Shown: piece by piece, positions 32,864 through 39,431 of the stretch
Numbering within the stretch: the stretch's first letter is position 1
Layout of the letters: every line of letters begins with the position of its first letter
Assembly (NCBI GenBank): GCA_964450715.1
Contig: CAYVFC010000061.1
Location: forward strand, 1 to 44,466
DNA length: 44,466 nucleotides
Reading direction: 5' to 3'
From: CAYVFC01 sp964450715
GTDB taxonomy: Bacteria; Myxococcota_A; Polyangia; Polyangiales; JAFGIB01
The notes under the pieces: model-generated
Database searches by the model: none
What the model was told of the DNA's origin: nothing
What the model saw: the letters and a program-made list of their open reading frames with translations, nothing else
Program-made: the position numbers and the translations under genes

Positions 32864-32940
32864 GATTCTCCGCCGGGAACGAACGATTCTCCGCCGGGAA
32901 CGAACGATTCTCCGCCGGGAACGAACGATTCTCCGCCGGG
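32864..32940 (-). repeat. 21-bp tandem repeat forming the 5' leader of operon 2
   Basis: Units at 32864-32884, 32885-32905 and 32906-32926 are identical, with a 14-bp partial at 32927-32940. Read on the minus strand each unit contains GGCGGAGAATC, i.e. a Shine-Dalgarno. Only the last one, seven bases from the ATG, is well placed. The predicted transcript start (about 32939) falls at the far end, so the leader mRNA would consist almost wholly of repeats. Confidence 0.85.
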
Positions 32941-32946
32941 CAAGTA

Positions 32947-32968
32947 CTATTCAACGAACGTGCCAAGG
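32947..32968 (-). promoter_or_regulatory. Sigma-54-like promoter of magnetosome operon 2
   Basis: The minus strand reads TTGGCACGTTCGTTGAATA. It has a perfect TGGCAC -24 element, 5-bp spacing and TTGAA in place of TTGCA/T, with the G of -24 and -12 elements correctly 10 bases apart. A 22-bp near-identical copy lies before operon 1. Confidence 0.65.
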
Positions 32969-33066
32969 GCCCCGGGGACGGATACCGGTGCTTAGAGGGC
33001 TCAGGACGCCGGAAAACGCGCTTCGCTAGTTTTCCCGGAGGCGTGCGCTGCCGGACCGCTCAGGAA

Positions 33067-33097
33067 TTTTTCCTCCCGCCTGGGAGTTTTTCCCGAT
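33067..33097. promoter_or_regulatory. Candidate activator-binding block upstream of operon 2 promoter
   Basis: The block TTTTTCCTCCCGC, two bases, GGGAG, then TTTTT-CCCGAT recurs at 43880-43910 with three differences in 31 bases. It lies about 130 bases upstream of the -12 element, the usual distance for a sigma-54 enhancer. It contains a CTCCC/GGGAG dyad followed by T residues on the + strand, so a rightward terminator is an alternative, but no rightward gene ends here. Confidence 0.5.
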
Positions 33098-33100
33098 TAA

Positions 33101-33182
33101 AAAGCGGGACGGTCCTAGTTAACTAGTTAACGCCCCAATGCCGACGAGTGAGTTAACTAGGAAACTAGGACCGTCCCGCTTT
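33101..33182. repeat. Long perfect inverted repeat (20-bp arms)
   Basis: AAAGCGGGACGGTCCTAGTT (33101-33120) is exactly complementary to 33163-33182; a second, nested dyad (CTAGTTAAC 33123-33131 / GTTAACTAG 33152-33160) lies inside. Tandem GCTTTAGCGG-type units follow. The GGGACGGTCC motif also appears near 3905. It could terminate the activator transcript or be a REP-type element. Confidence 0.8.
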
Positions 33183-33217
33183 AGCGGTCCCGCTTTAGCG
33201 GCTTTAGCGAAATTTCC

Positions 33218-33266
33218 GTAGGGGCGGGCCTTGCGCCCGCCCGGGAGGGGGCAAGCTTCTCCTACG
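33218..33266. repeat. Interspersed GC-rich repeat, family 2
   Basis: GTAGGGGCGGGCCTTGCGCC ... GGGAGGGGGCAAGC ... CTCCTAC, same family as at 10973-11037; located 22 bases after the activator stop codon. Confidence 0.65.
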
Positions 33267-33287
33267 GAGGCTCGCCTACGGGCTAAG

Positions 33288-34715
33288 CTATTCCCCGCCG
33301 CTGGCTACGCGCAGGGTGCGGCCCAGGTTGTACTTGACGATCTTGTTGTAGAGAGTCTTGCGGTCGATACCCAGGATCTTGGCGGCCTGGCCCTGGTGGC
33401 CGTCGGTGCGCCTGAGGATCTCGGTGATGTAACGGCGGTCCAGGTCCTCGAGCGTGCCGTTGGCGTCGGCCATCTCCTCGATCATCCGGTCCTCGCAGGA
33501 GATCTGGCCGTCGAACAGGTCCCCATAATCGGCTTGCTCGCCGTCGGCCTTGATCACGGCGCGCTGGACCACGTTCTCGAGCTCGCGCACGTTGCCCGGC
33601 CAGGAGTGGTCGAGTAGCGCGCGCATGGCCTCGTCGGTAACGCCCTTGATGGACCGGTTGTAGAGACGATTGTACTTGGCGAAGAAGAGCTTGGTCAGAT
33701 CCGGGATGTCCTCACGCCTCTCCCTGAGCGGGGGAAGCGCGATGGTGATGACGTTGAGCCGGTAGTACAGATCGCGCCGGAAAGCGTTGCGCTGGACCAG
33801 GTCGGTGATGTCCTGGTTGGTGGCGGCGATGATACGAGCCTCGTTCTTGACCAGCCGGTCGCTGCCCACGGGCTCGTACTCGTTCTCCTGCAATACGCGC
33901 AGCAACTTGGGCTGAAGCTCGAGCTTGAGCTCGGTGATCTCGTCCAGCAGCAGAGTGCCGCCCCGCGCCTGGCCGAACTTGCCGGTGCGGGTGCCGGCCG
34001 CTCCGGTGAAAGCTCCTTTGACGTGGCCGAACAGGGTGCTCTCCACCAGGTCCGAGGGAATAGCCGCCAGGTTCACACCCACGAAGGGCCCGCTCTCGCG
34101 ATCGCTCATGCGATGGATCCACCGGGCAAAGAGCTCCTTGCCGGTGCCGCTCTCGCCTACCAGCAGCACGCTGGCCGGGAACAGGGCCACGCGGCGCGCC
34201 AGCTTCATGACCTCGAGCATGGCGCGGCTTCCGCCGATCACCATCTGTCCCGATTCCGCGGGATCCTCGGCAGCCGGAGATTCGGCCGGGGGCGTCTCCT
34301 TTTGCGGCTGGCGGCGGCTCAGTACCCGCTCGATACGCTCGCGAAGCTGCGCGCTCTCGATCTCGCGGATGATGAAGTCCGCGGCGCCGGCCCTGACCGC
34401 CTCTACCGCCACGGTGATCTCCTTGGCCGAGCACATCACCAGGGTAGGCGCGCGCTCCGAGATGCGGGAGATGGTGCGCAGCAGCCCGTCGGCGTCCTCG
34501 ACCGAGGGCTGTACATCCAGCAGCACGCAGTCGAAGTCCCGGCTCTGCAACAGCTCCAGGGCCTGCCGGCCGCTCTCGGCCTGCTCAACGGTAAACCCGG
34601 TGTCGGACAGCGAAACCAGCACCCGCTCCCTGACCGTGGGCTCGGTCGCCTTGAGAAGAACGGTAACGCTCGTATCCGAGCCCGGTTGCGCCTGCGGGAG
34701 CCTAGTAACGGACAT
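33288..34715 (-). CDS. Sigma-54-dependent response regulator (NtrC type) with atypical receiver
   Basis: It encodes 475 residues. Receiver (about 16-133) keeps the phospho-Asp position (Asp67, VLLDVQ) and Ser96, but the acidic pair after strand 1 is lost (LLKATE) and the conserved Lys is Arg117. The AAA+ domain (about 158-395) has Walker A GESGTGKE, the sigma-54 contact loop GAFTGA, Walker B GTLLLDE and arginine-finger region FRRDLYYRLNV. A Fis-type helix-turn-helix closes the protein (about 430-465; GQAAKILGIDRKTLYNKIVK). It lies between two magnetosome operons that both carry sigma-54-like promoters and a shared upstream block, so it is the obvious candidate activator. The altered receiver suggests activation without classical Mg2+-dependent phosphorylation. 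AGAGG precedes the ATG. Confidence 0.93.
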   Translation of the reverse strand: MSVTRLPQAQPGSDTSVTVLLKATEPTVRERVLVSLSDTGFTVEQAESGRQALELLQSRDFDCVLLDVQPSVEDADGLLRTISRISERAPTLVMCSAKEITVAVEAVRAGAADFIIREIESAQLRERIERVLSRRQPQKETPPAESPAAEDPAESGQMVIGGSRAMLEVMKLARRVALFPASVLLVGESGTGKELFARWIHRMSDRESGPFVGVNLAAIPSDLVESTLFGHVKGAFTGAAGTRTGKFGQARGGTLLLDEITELKLELQPKLLRVLQENEYEPVGSDRLVKNEARIIAATNQDITDLVQRNAFRRDLYYRLNVITIALPPLRERREDIPDLTKLFFAKYNRLYNRSIKGVTDEAMRALLDHSWPGNVRELENVVQRAVIKADGEQADYGDLFDGQISCEDRMIEEMADANGTLEDLDRRYITEILRRTDGHQGQAAKILGIDRKTLYNKIVKYNLGRTLRVASGGE

Positions 34716-34907
34716 CTGAAACGAGCCTCTCGGTGAAACGGAAAGGAGCCGATCGTAATTCGGAAGTCGAGTTTATATCAAGAAGCCGCTCAATAGGAAA
34801 TACGAAATCCGCAATCACGCCTTCGCAAATCCCTAAATTCCTTTCGCGCTTTCGCGAAAAATCCAGGTTTCCGTGTAGGTTTCGCCTGCCTTGCATACGC
34901 GATCCCG

Positions 34908-35246
34908 TCACCCGTCGTTGCCGCTTGCCAGCTCGCCGGGAGCGTCTTTTTGCCTGGAAAGCGCCTTGAAAAAGCCCACCCCGCCCCCGGCCAGGCCCGC
35001 GCCCGCACCCAGCTTGAAGAGCGCCGCGTGGATGAGCGCCGCGCCGCCCACCAGAGACACGGCCGTGGTACCCAGGACGATCGTGGCCACGCCGACTCCG
35101 GCGCCAGCCAGGGCTCCGGCGCCGATCTTGACCGAGGTCGGGATCGGCTTGCGCTCCTTGCCGCCTTGAGCGGCGCAGCTGCGGGCGTGGGCCTGGCAGA
35201 CCTGCCGGCTATATCCCCGGTATTCGCACCGGTCGCACTCTTTCAC
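34908..35246 (-). CDS. Gly-rich membrane protein with N-terminal Cys/His box (operon 1 copy)
   Basis: It encodes 112 residues from GTG at 35246, which overlaps the mamN stop as GTGA; AGAGGTG lies upstream. A much longer open frame runs back through mamN but only this part is coding. The start MKECDRCEYRGYSRQVCQAH is nearly the same as in 26883-27200, followed by two Gly-rich hydrophobic helices (IGAGALAGAGVGVATIVLGT; LFKLGAGAGLAGGGVGFFKA). Paralogue pairs in the two operons suggest that the family matters for magnetosome formation. A metal-binding N-terminus plus membrane hairpin is a reasonable reading; the function is unknown. Confidence 0.8.
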   Translation of the reverse strand: MKECDRCEYRGYSRQVCQAHARSCAAQGGKERKPIPTSVKIGAGALAGAGVGVATIVLGTTAVSLVGGAALIHAALFKLGAGAGLAGGGVGFFKALSRQKDAPGELASGNDG

Positions 35247-36568
35247 ACCTGCACCTCTGTATAGAATGAGTAAACCGCGGATACGTAAAAGCTGGAGATC
35301 AGGAGAAACGCCAGGGCCACGGGCAGGCCCGTGCGCGCGTACTCCCGGGCGCCGAAGGCTAGCCGCTCGCCATCCGGGCCCTCCGCGCGCCCGAGGTGAC
35401 GCTCGAGCATGGTGGCCGCCACCGGACCGGCCGTGGCTCCGATCAGGGTGGCGCTGGAACCGGCGCACACGCCGAGCGACAGGCTCCACCAGAGCAGGTG
35501 GTTCGAGGACCCCGCGCCCAGGGCCAGGAAGATGGGCATCAAGAGCGCGGTGGTGGGGCCCGCGTTCAAAAGGGCCGTCACGCCCGCTGCTAGCCACATG
35601 AGCAGGAGGCACTGCAGAAGCGCCGAGCCCTCGGTGACCCGGTGAACCGCGCCGGCGGCCGAGCCCAGCAGGCCGGAGGCGTCCACGCCGCCCACCAGGA
35701 TGAAGAGAAAGGTGAAGAAGGCCAGGTCCCGGTAGCCAAAGCGCCTGAGCACGTTCAGCGGATTGGCTCCGCCCAGCAGCAAGAGCGTCACGCCGGCGAT
35801 CATGGCGATGAGGGGCGGGGTGATGCCGATGGTATCGGAGAGCACGAAGCAGACCATGACCAGGCCGAGCACGGCCAGCGCCTTCTTGATGGTGCCCATC
35901 TGCCGCGCGTCGAGGTCGACCGCTTCCTCGTCGGCCGATCCCCGGGAGGGCAGGGGATGGCCGCCCGCTCCCCGCACCATGAACAGCAGCACGCCCAGCA
36001 GGATGAGGCAGGGCGGCATCATGCGGTGGACGAAGCTCGAGAAGCTCAGGCCCACCTCGGCCGAGATGAGCATGTTGGGAAAGTCGCCGACCATGGAGGA
36101 GGCCCCGCCCAGGTTGGAGGCGATGATCTCGGCCACCACGATGGGACGGGGGTCCAGGCCGGTGCGGTCGCAGAGCCGGATGGTCATGGGCACGACCACC
36201 AGGATGGTGGTCAGATTGTTGATCACCAGCGAGAAGAGGTAGGTGACCAGACACAGGATCACCAGGGTGCGGGTGCCGCTGCTGCCGGTGAACGCGCTCA
36301 GCCGGGCGCCGGCCAGGCGGAAGAAGCCGGCCTCGTCCAGCACGGCCGAGACCAGGCCCATGCCGCAGAGCAGGAACAGGGTGCGGAAGCGGATGGCCCC
36401 CAGCGCGTCCACGGGGAGGTAAAAGCCGAGCAGCGCGCCCAGGGCCAGCATGGCCGCCGCTCCCAGTCCGACCGCGGTCAGCCGGTCGATCCGGGCGCGC
36501 CAGATAGTCCCGAAGACCGACGAGACCACGGAGACGCTGACCAGGACGTTGAGGGCTTGGGCGGTCAT
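35243..36568 (-). CDS. mamN: MamN, ArsB/CitM-type ion transporter
   Basis: It encodes 441 residues (MamN of model strains is ~437) with about eleven membrane helices. Family signatures are INNLTTILVVVPMT (about 117-130) and ASNLGGASSMVGDFPNMLIS (about 149-168), plus the second-half equivalents LLNAGPTTALLMPIF and GSSATLIGATAGPVAA. The family exports arsenite, Na+ or dicarboxylates by exchange with protons. MamN has been proposed to remove protons released when magnetite precipitates. It lies 27 bases after mamL and is translationally coupled to the Gly-rich gene. Intact. Confidence 0.92.
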   Translation of the reverse strand: MTAQALNVLVSVSVVSSVFGTIWRARIDRLTAVGLGAAAMLALGALLGFYLPVDALGAIRFRTLFLLCGMGLVSAVLDEAGFFRLAGARLSAFTGSSGTRTLVILCLVTYLFSLVINNLTTILVVVPMTIRLCDRTGLDPRPIVVAEIIASNLGGASSMVGDFPNMLISAEVGLSFSSFVHRMMPPCLILLGVLLFMVRGAGGHPLPSRGSADEEAVDLDARQMGTIKKALAVLGLVMVCFVLSDTIGITPPLIAMIAGVTLLLLGGANPLNVLRRFGYRDLAFFTFLFILVGGVDASGLLGSAAGAVHRVTEGSALLQCLLLMWLAAGVTALLNAGPTTALLMPIFLALGAGSSNHLLWWSLSLGVCAGSSATLIGATAGPVAATMLERHLGRAEGPDGERLAFGAREYARTGLPVALAFLLISSFYVSAVYSFYTEVQV

Positions 36569-36595
36569 CGGTTGGTGGGCACTGCGGGAGAAGCT

Positions 36596-36871
36596 CTAGA
36601 ACTCGGCGGGTTCCTGTATGGTGGCCAGCGCGGCCTCGCTGGCCTCGTTCATGGCGATGAGCCTGCGGATCTCCTTCTTGAGCTGCACCTCGCGGCTGAG
36701 CATGCGGATATAGGCGAAGAGAAAGCCGGCCGAGGCGGCGATCAACAGCAGGAAGATGAGCCGGATCTGGGTTGGCCCCCCGATGATCAGGCTGACGGTC
36801 ACGTGGTTGGAGTTCTGTACCCCGAAGAGCACCAGCAACGCGGTCACCGCGACGGTAAACAGGATCTGCAT
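36596..36871 (-). CDS. mamL: MamL-like, LapA-type two-helix protein
   Basis: It encodes 91 residues from the ATG at 36871, nine bases from the preceding stop and with GGGAAAGAG upstream; a longer open frame in the same register (to 37447) is a shadow of the ribbon gene. Two helices (LFTVAVTALLVLFGVQNSNH; IRLIFLLLIAASAGFLFAYI) and the basic amphipathic segment MLSREVQLKKEIRRL match MamL/LapA. MamL in model strains helps to bend the inner membrane into a magnetosome vesicle. Here the C-terminus adds a further ~20 mostly acidic residues. Confidence 0.82.
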   Translation of the reverse strand: MQILFTVAVTALLVLFGVQNSNHVTVSLIIGGPTQIRLIFLLLIAASAGFLFAYIRMLSREVQLKKEIRRLIAMNEASEAALATIQEPAEF

Positions 36872-36879
36872 CTCTTTCC

Positions 36880-37665
36880 CTACCTGATCTGCATCTGCGC
36901 CTGGCAGCTCGGACAGGCCGGAACCCCGTTGGCCGCCCAGTTGGGAAGCCCGGTCGCCCCACAGGTCGGGCAGTAGAACTGCCCGCCCATGTTGGCCATC
37001 GGCGCCCCGACCACTGGCTGCGCCTTGGGCACTGGAGCCGGCGGAGCCATGGCCTGGTGGCAGCTCGGGCAGACCGGAACCCCGGCCATACCGCAGACCG
37101 GGCAGGCGTATACGCCCGGTGCGCCGTTGATCGGCTGCATGACCGCGCCGCACCCGGCGCATACCGGTAGCCCGGTGGTGTTGCAGATGGGGCAGGTCGC
37201 GGTCTGCTTGGGAGCGGCCGGCGCTCCGGTAGCGGCCTGTCCGGCCGCGGGCTTCTTCGGCGCCTGCTTGGCCGGCGCCTGCACCGATCCGCCGACCGGT
37301 ACGTTCACCGCGGCGGGCATCACGTACACGTACTGATCGTCCGCAGGGATGGGCTGGTTTCCGAGGATGGTCTTCGTGTCTCCAGCCTGATACACGTACA
37401 GAACCGCTACCCCGATGGCCACGAAGATGCCGGTCAAGATGACCCACGCCTTCCAGCCCTGTAGCGGCGTGAAGAAGGTATCGTCGCCATCCGAACCGGA
37501 ACCGCCGCCGTCGCCGCCGTCACTGCCACCGTCGTAGCGCTCGTCCGGAGGAATGCTCGCAGCGCGGCGCCCCTCGCCCGGCTCGGGTACGGCCGGTTCG
37601 GCGGGTATACCTCTCCGGCGCGGGTCGGGTGGTACTTGATTCGTGTCTTGTTCGCGTTCAGCCAT
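36880..37665 (-). CDS. Membrane protein with three Cys ribbons
   Basis: It encodes 261 residues. About 1-70 is acidic/Gly-rich and cytoplasmic; one membrane helix (about 73-95; VILTGIFVAIGVAVLYVYQA) follows; then an Ala/Pro linker and three ribbons of the pattern CPxC...GxPxCxxCxxxM (TCPICNTTGLPVCAGCGAVM; CPVCGMAGVPVCPSCHQAM; CPTCGATGLPNWAANGVPAC). One ribbon contains CPSCH, formally a heme c motif but in ribbon context. The ribbons would be on the far side of the membrane, i.e. in the magnetosome lumen or periplasm, and are also seen in 37669-38121 and 31601-32860. Metal binding is likely, with the ligand unknown. Confidence 0.8.
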   Translation of the reverse strand: MAEREQDTNQVPPDPRRRGIPAEPAVPEPGEGRRAASIPPDERYDGGSDGGDGGGSGSDGDDTFFTPLQGWKAWVILTGIFVAIGVAVLYVYQAGDTKTILGNQPIPADDQYVYVMPAAVNVPVGGSVQAPAKQAPKKPAAGQAATGAPAAPKQTATCPICNTTGLPVCAGCGAVMQPINGAPGVYACPVCGMAGVPVCPSCHQAMAPPAPVPKAQPVVGAPMANMGGQFYCPTCGATGLPNWAANGVPACPSCQAQMQIR

Positions 37666-37668
37666 GAC

Positions 37669-38121
37669 TCATAACCCCAGGGTGGTTCCCGGCGCTGTCG
37701 CCTGTCCTCCGGTCGCACCCATGACCGCGCCGCAACTCGGGCAGACCGGGGCGCCGTTGGTGGTCCAGGCCGGGAGCCCGCTGGCTCCGCAAGCCGGGCA
37801 GACGAATTGCGTGGCTGCCGGTGGGGCCAGGGGTACGGCATAGGGAGTCGCCGGAGCCGGCATCCGAGCTGCCGCGGGAAGGGCCATGCCGTTGTTCATC
37901 CCGGGTTGAGCCCCGTTGACCGGTTGCTGCGCGTTGATCACCATGAGCGAGCCGGCTCGCTTCATGTTGGTCTTCCAGGTGTCGAACCCGAAGATGGAGA
38001 CGTAGATCCCGGTCACCACCACCAGCACGCTCACCACCAGGCCGGTGAAGGTGATCATGGTCTTGCCGTCCAGGCCCAGGTAGTCCTGGAGCATTCCCAC
38101 CGATTTATCCTCGCTCGTCAT
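37669..38121 (-). CDS. Membrane protein with one Cys ribbon
   Basis: It encodes 150 residues. One membrane helix (about 22-45; ITFTGLVVSVLVVVTGIYVS) is followed by an Ala/Pro/Met-rich linker and a ribbon (VCPACGASGLPAWTTNGAPV followed by CPSCGAVM). The ribbon matches the third one of the next gene (CPTCGATGLPNWAANGVPAC) almost residue for residue. The gene ends three bases before the start of that paralogue, so both are clearly in one operon. Same inference: lumen-side metal-binding domain. Confidence 0.8.
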   Translation of the reverse strand: MTSEDKSVGMLQDYLGLDGKTMITFTGLVVSVLVVVTGIYVSIFGFDTWKTNMKRAGSLMVINAQQPVNGAQPGMNNGMALPAAARMPAPATPYAVPLAPPAATQFVCPACGASGLPAWTTNGAPVCPSCGAVMGATGGQATAPGTTLGL

Positions 38122-38174
38122 GACTGCCTCCTCTGCTCTTGCAGTTTCATCCTAGATACCCGCGCCCCTGTCCC

Positions 38175-39425
38175 CTACCAGAGCTGCAGCCAGCCCACCT
38201 GGCGCGCCTGGGGCTTCTGGTTGGTGTTGGCCGCCAGGTTTCCGGGCGGCGATATGGAGATGTAGATGTGCCGGCCGAAGCGGACCACGTCCACCAGAGC
38301 ACCGGCCGCTCCCTCGGCGGCCTCCTTGAAAGCCTTGACCGTGGGGGTGGACATGCCGTTGACGCCCACGACCACGTCCCCGACCTGAAAGCCGGCGTCC
38401 ACGCCCAGGCCGGGCGCAATGCCGTCCACCAGCATGCCGGTCGAGCCGGGCGGAAGGCCGAGCTCCTCTACCTCGGCCGGCGTGAGCGGGATCAGATCCA
38501 GACCGAGCCAGGCCGCTTCTATCTCCACCTCGGGCTCGGGAAGCGTGGGCTGGAGCTGCTGCCCGGGTGCGGGCGGTGTACCCAGGGTAACCGCCAGGTC
38601 CCGGACGCCATTGCGGTTGTACACCTTCATGGTGAGGGTATCGCCCGGCTTGCGTCCGGCGACCAGCGCGGCAAAGGCGTCGATGCTGGTGACCGGAGTC
38701 CGGCCCACGCCCTGGATCACGTCGCCCTGCTGGATGCCGGACGCGGCTGCCGGGGAGCCCGGGTAAACGTTGGCCACCACCACACCGCTGCCGGCGGGCG
38801 GTCCGAGCTGCTTGGCGAGCATGCCCTCGAGTGCCTGTACGTCGATGCCCAGCCAGACCTGGCTACCGCTGGTGGGCGCGGGCGTGGCGGGTGCGTTGCC
38901 AGCGGCCGCGTTTCCGGCGGGCGCGGTCGCGGCGGCCAGGTGCACGGCGGGCGCGGTGCCGAGCCGCGCCTGTACCTGCTGCTGCGCTCCGGCGCGGTTG
39001 ATGGTGAGCATCACGGTGTCGCCGGGCTTTTTCCCCAAGAACGCCCGCCTGAGGTCGAGCGGCTGGTTCACCGGGGTATTGCCCACCCCGGTGATCACGT
39101 CTCCGTTGACGAGCCCGGCGCTCTCGGCCGGGGAGTTGACCATCACTCCGGTCACGGTCGCGCCGCCTGGCATCTGTCCTCCGGCCAAGGGCTCGTCCGG
39201 CCCCATCACGTTGACCCCGAGCCAGGGTCCGGATGCGGGCACCAGCGTCATCGCGGCCAGCTTGGCCTCCTCCGGAAGGCGCGTGCGCTCCATGGGATCG
39301 GCGCTGATCTTGAGCACGAGCCAGACCAGCGCCATCACCGAGATGATGGCGGCCAGTATGGCGATCACGCTCAGGTCGCCGCTGTATCCCGTGTCCAGGG
39401 TATCTATGCGTCTGGTTCGGATCAC
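38175..39425 (-). CDS. Membrane-anchored protein with three PDZ domains (MamE C-terminal type)
   Basis: It encodes 416 residues. One N-terminal membrane helix (about 20-40) precedes PDZ 1 (about 66-155; GVMVNSPAESAGLVNGDVIT), PDZ 2 (about 192-290; VYPGSPAAASGIQQGDVIQG) and PDZ 3 (about 305-385; IAPGLGVDAGFQVGDVVVGV). No protease triad or CxxCH is present. MamE in model strains combines protease, magnetochromes and PDZ domains. Here the protease part is at 28991-30145, so this gene probably supplies the PDZ half. PDZ domains would bind C-termini of magnetosome proteins. It follows the MamP-like gene by six bases. Confidence 0.82.
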   Translation of the reverse strand: MIRTRRIDTLDTGYSGDLSVIAILAAIISVMALVWLVLKISADPMERTRLPEEAKLAAMTLVPASGPWLGVNVMGPDEPLAGGQMPGGATVTGVMVNSPAESAGLVNGDVITGVGNTPVNQPLDLRRAFLGKKPGDTVMLTINRAGAQQQVQARLGTAPAVHLAAATAPAGNAAAGNAPATPAPTSGSQVWLGIDVQALEGMLAKQLGPPAGSGVVVANVYPGSPAAASGIQQGDVIQGVGRTPVTSIDAFAALVAGRKPGDTLTMKVYNRNGVRDLAVTLGTPPAPGQQLQPTLPEPEVEIEAAWLGLDLIPLTPAEVEELGLPPGSTGMLVDGIAPGLGVDAGFQVGDVVVGVNGMSTPTVKAFKEAAEGAAGALVDVVRFGRHIYISISPPGNLAANTNQKPQARQVGWLQLW

Positions 39426-39431
39426 GTTCGC

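Larger units (their letters stand above)
32861..33287. other. Control region of magnetosome operon 2
   Basis: This 427-bp gap between the sigma-54 activator gene and operon 2 holds no credible gene. From right to left: a family 2 repeat (33218-33266), a 20-bp-arm hairpin (33101-33182), the conserved 31-bp block (33067-33097), the sigma-54-like promoter (32947-32968) and a 21-bp repeat leader (32864-32940). Confidence 0.7.

Noticed and set aside
32864..32940. CRISPR array
   Set aside because: The 21-bp units are directly adjacent with no spacers and there are no cas genes.
33067..33097. Intrinsic terminator on the + strand (CTCCC/GGGAG dyad followed by T residues)
   Set aside because: No rightward gene ends at either copy, and the same block sits at the same distance before two promoters; a regulatory site is more likely, though a terminator cannot be excluded from sequence alone.
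34702..34911. 69-codon leftward frame between the activator and the Gly-rich gene
   Set aside because: No Shine-Dalgarno, no recognisable pattern, and it runs into the activator start; more likely leader sequence.
35247..36962. Long leftward open frame continuing upstream from the Gly-rich gene
   Set aside because: It is out of frame with mamN, which covers the same bases and has clear transporter motifs; the translated part is Arg/Pro/Gly-rich shadow. Only the last 112 codons from GTG at 35246 are real.
36872..37447. Leftward open frame extending upstream of mamL
   Set aside because: It overlaps the three-ribbon protein in another frame and has shadow composition; mamL begins at 36871 with its own Shine-Dalgarno.
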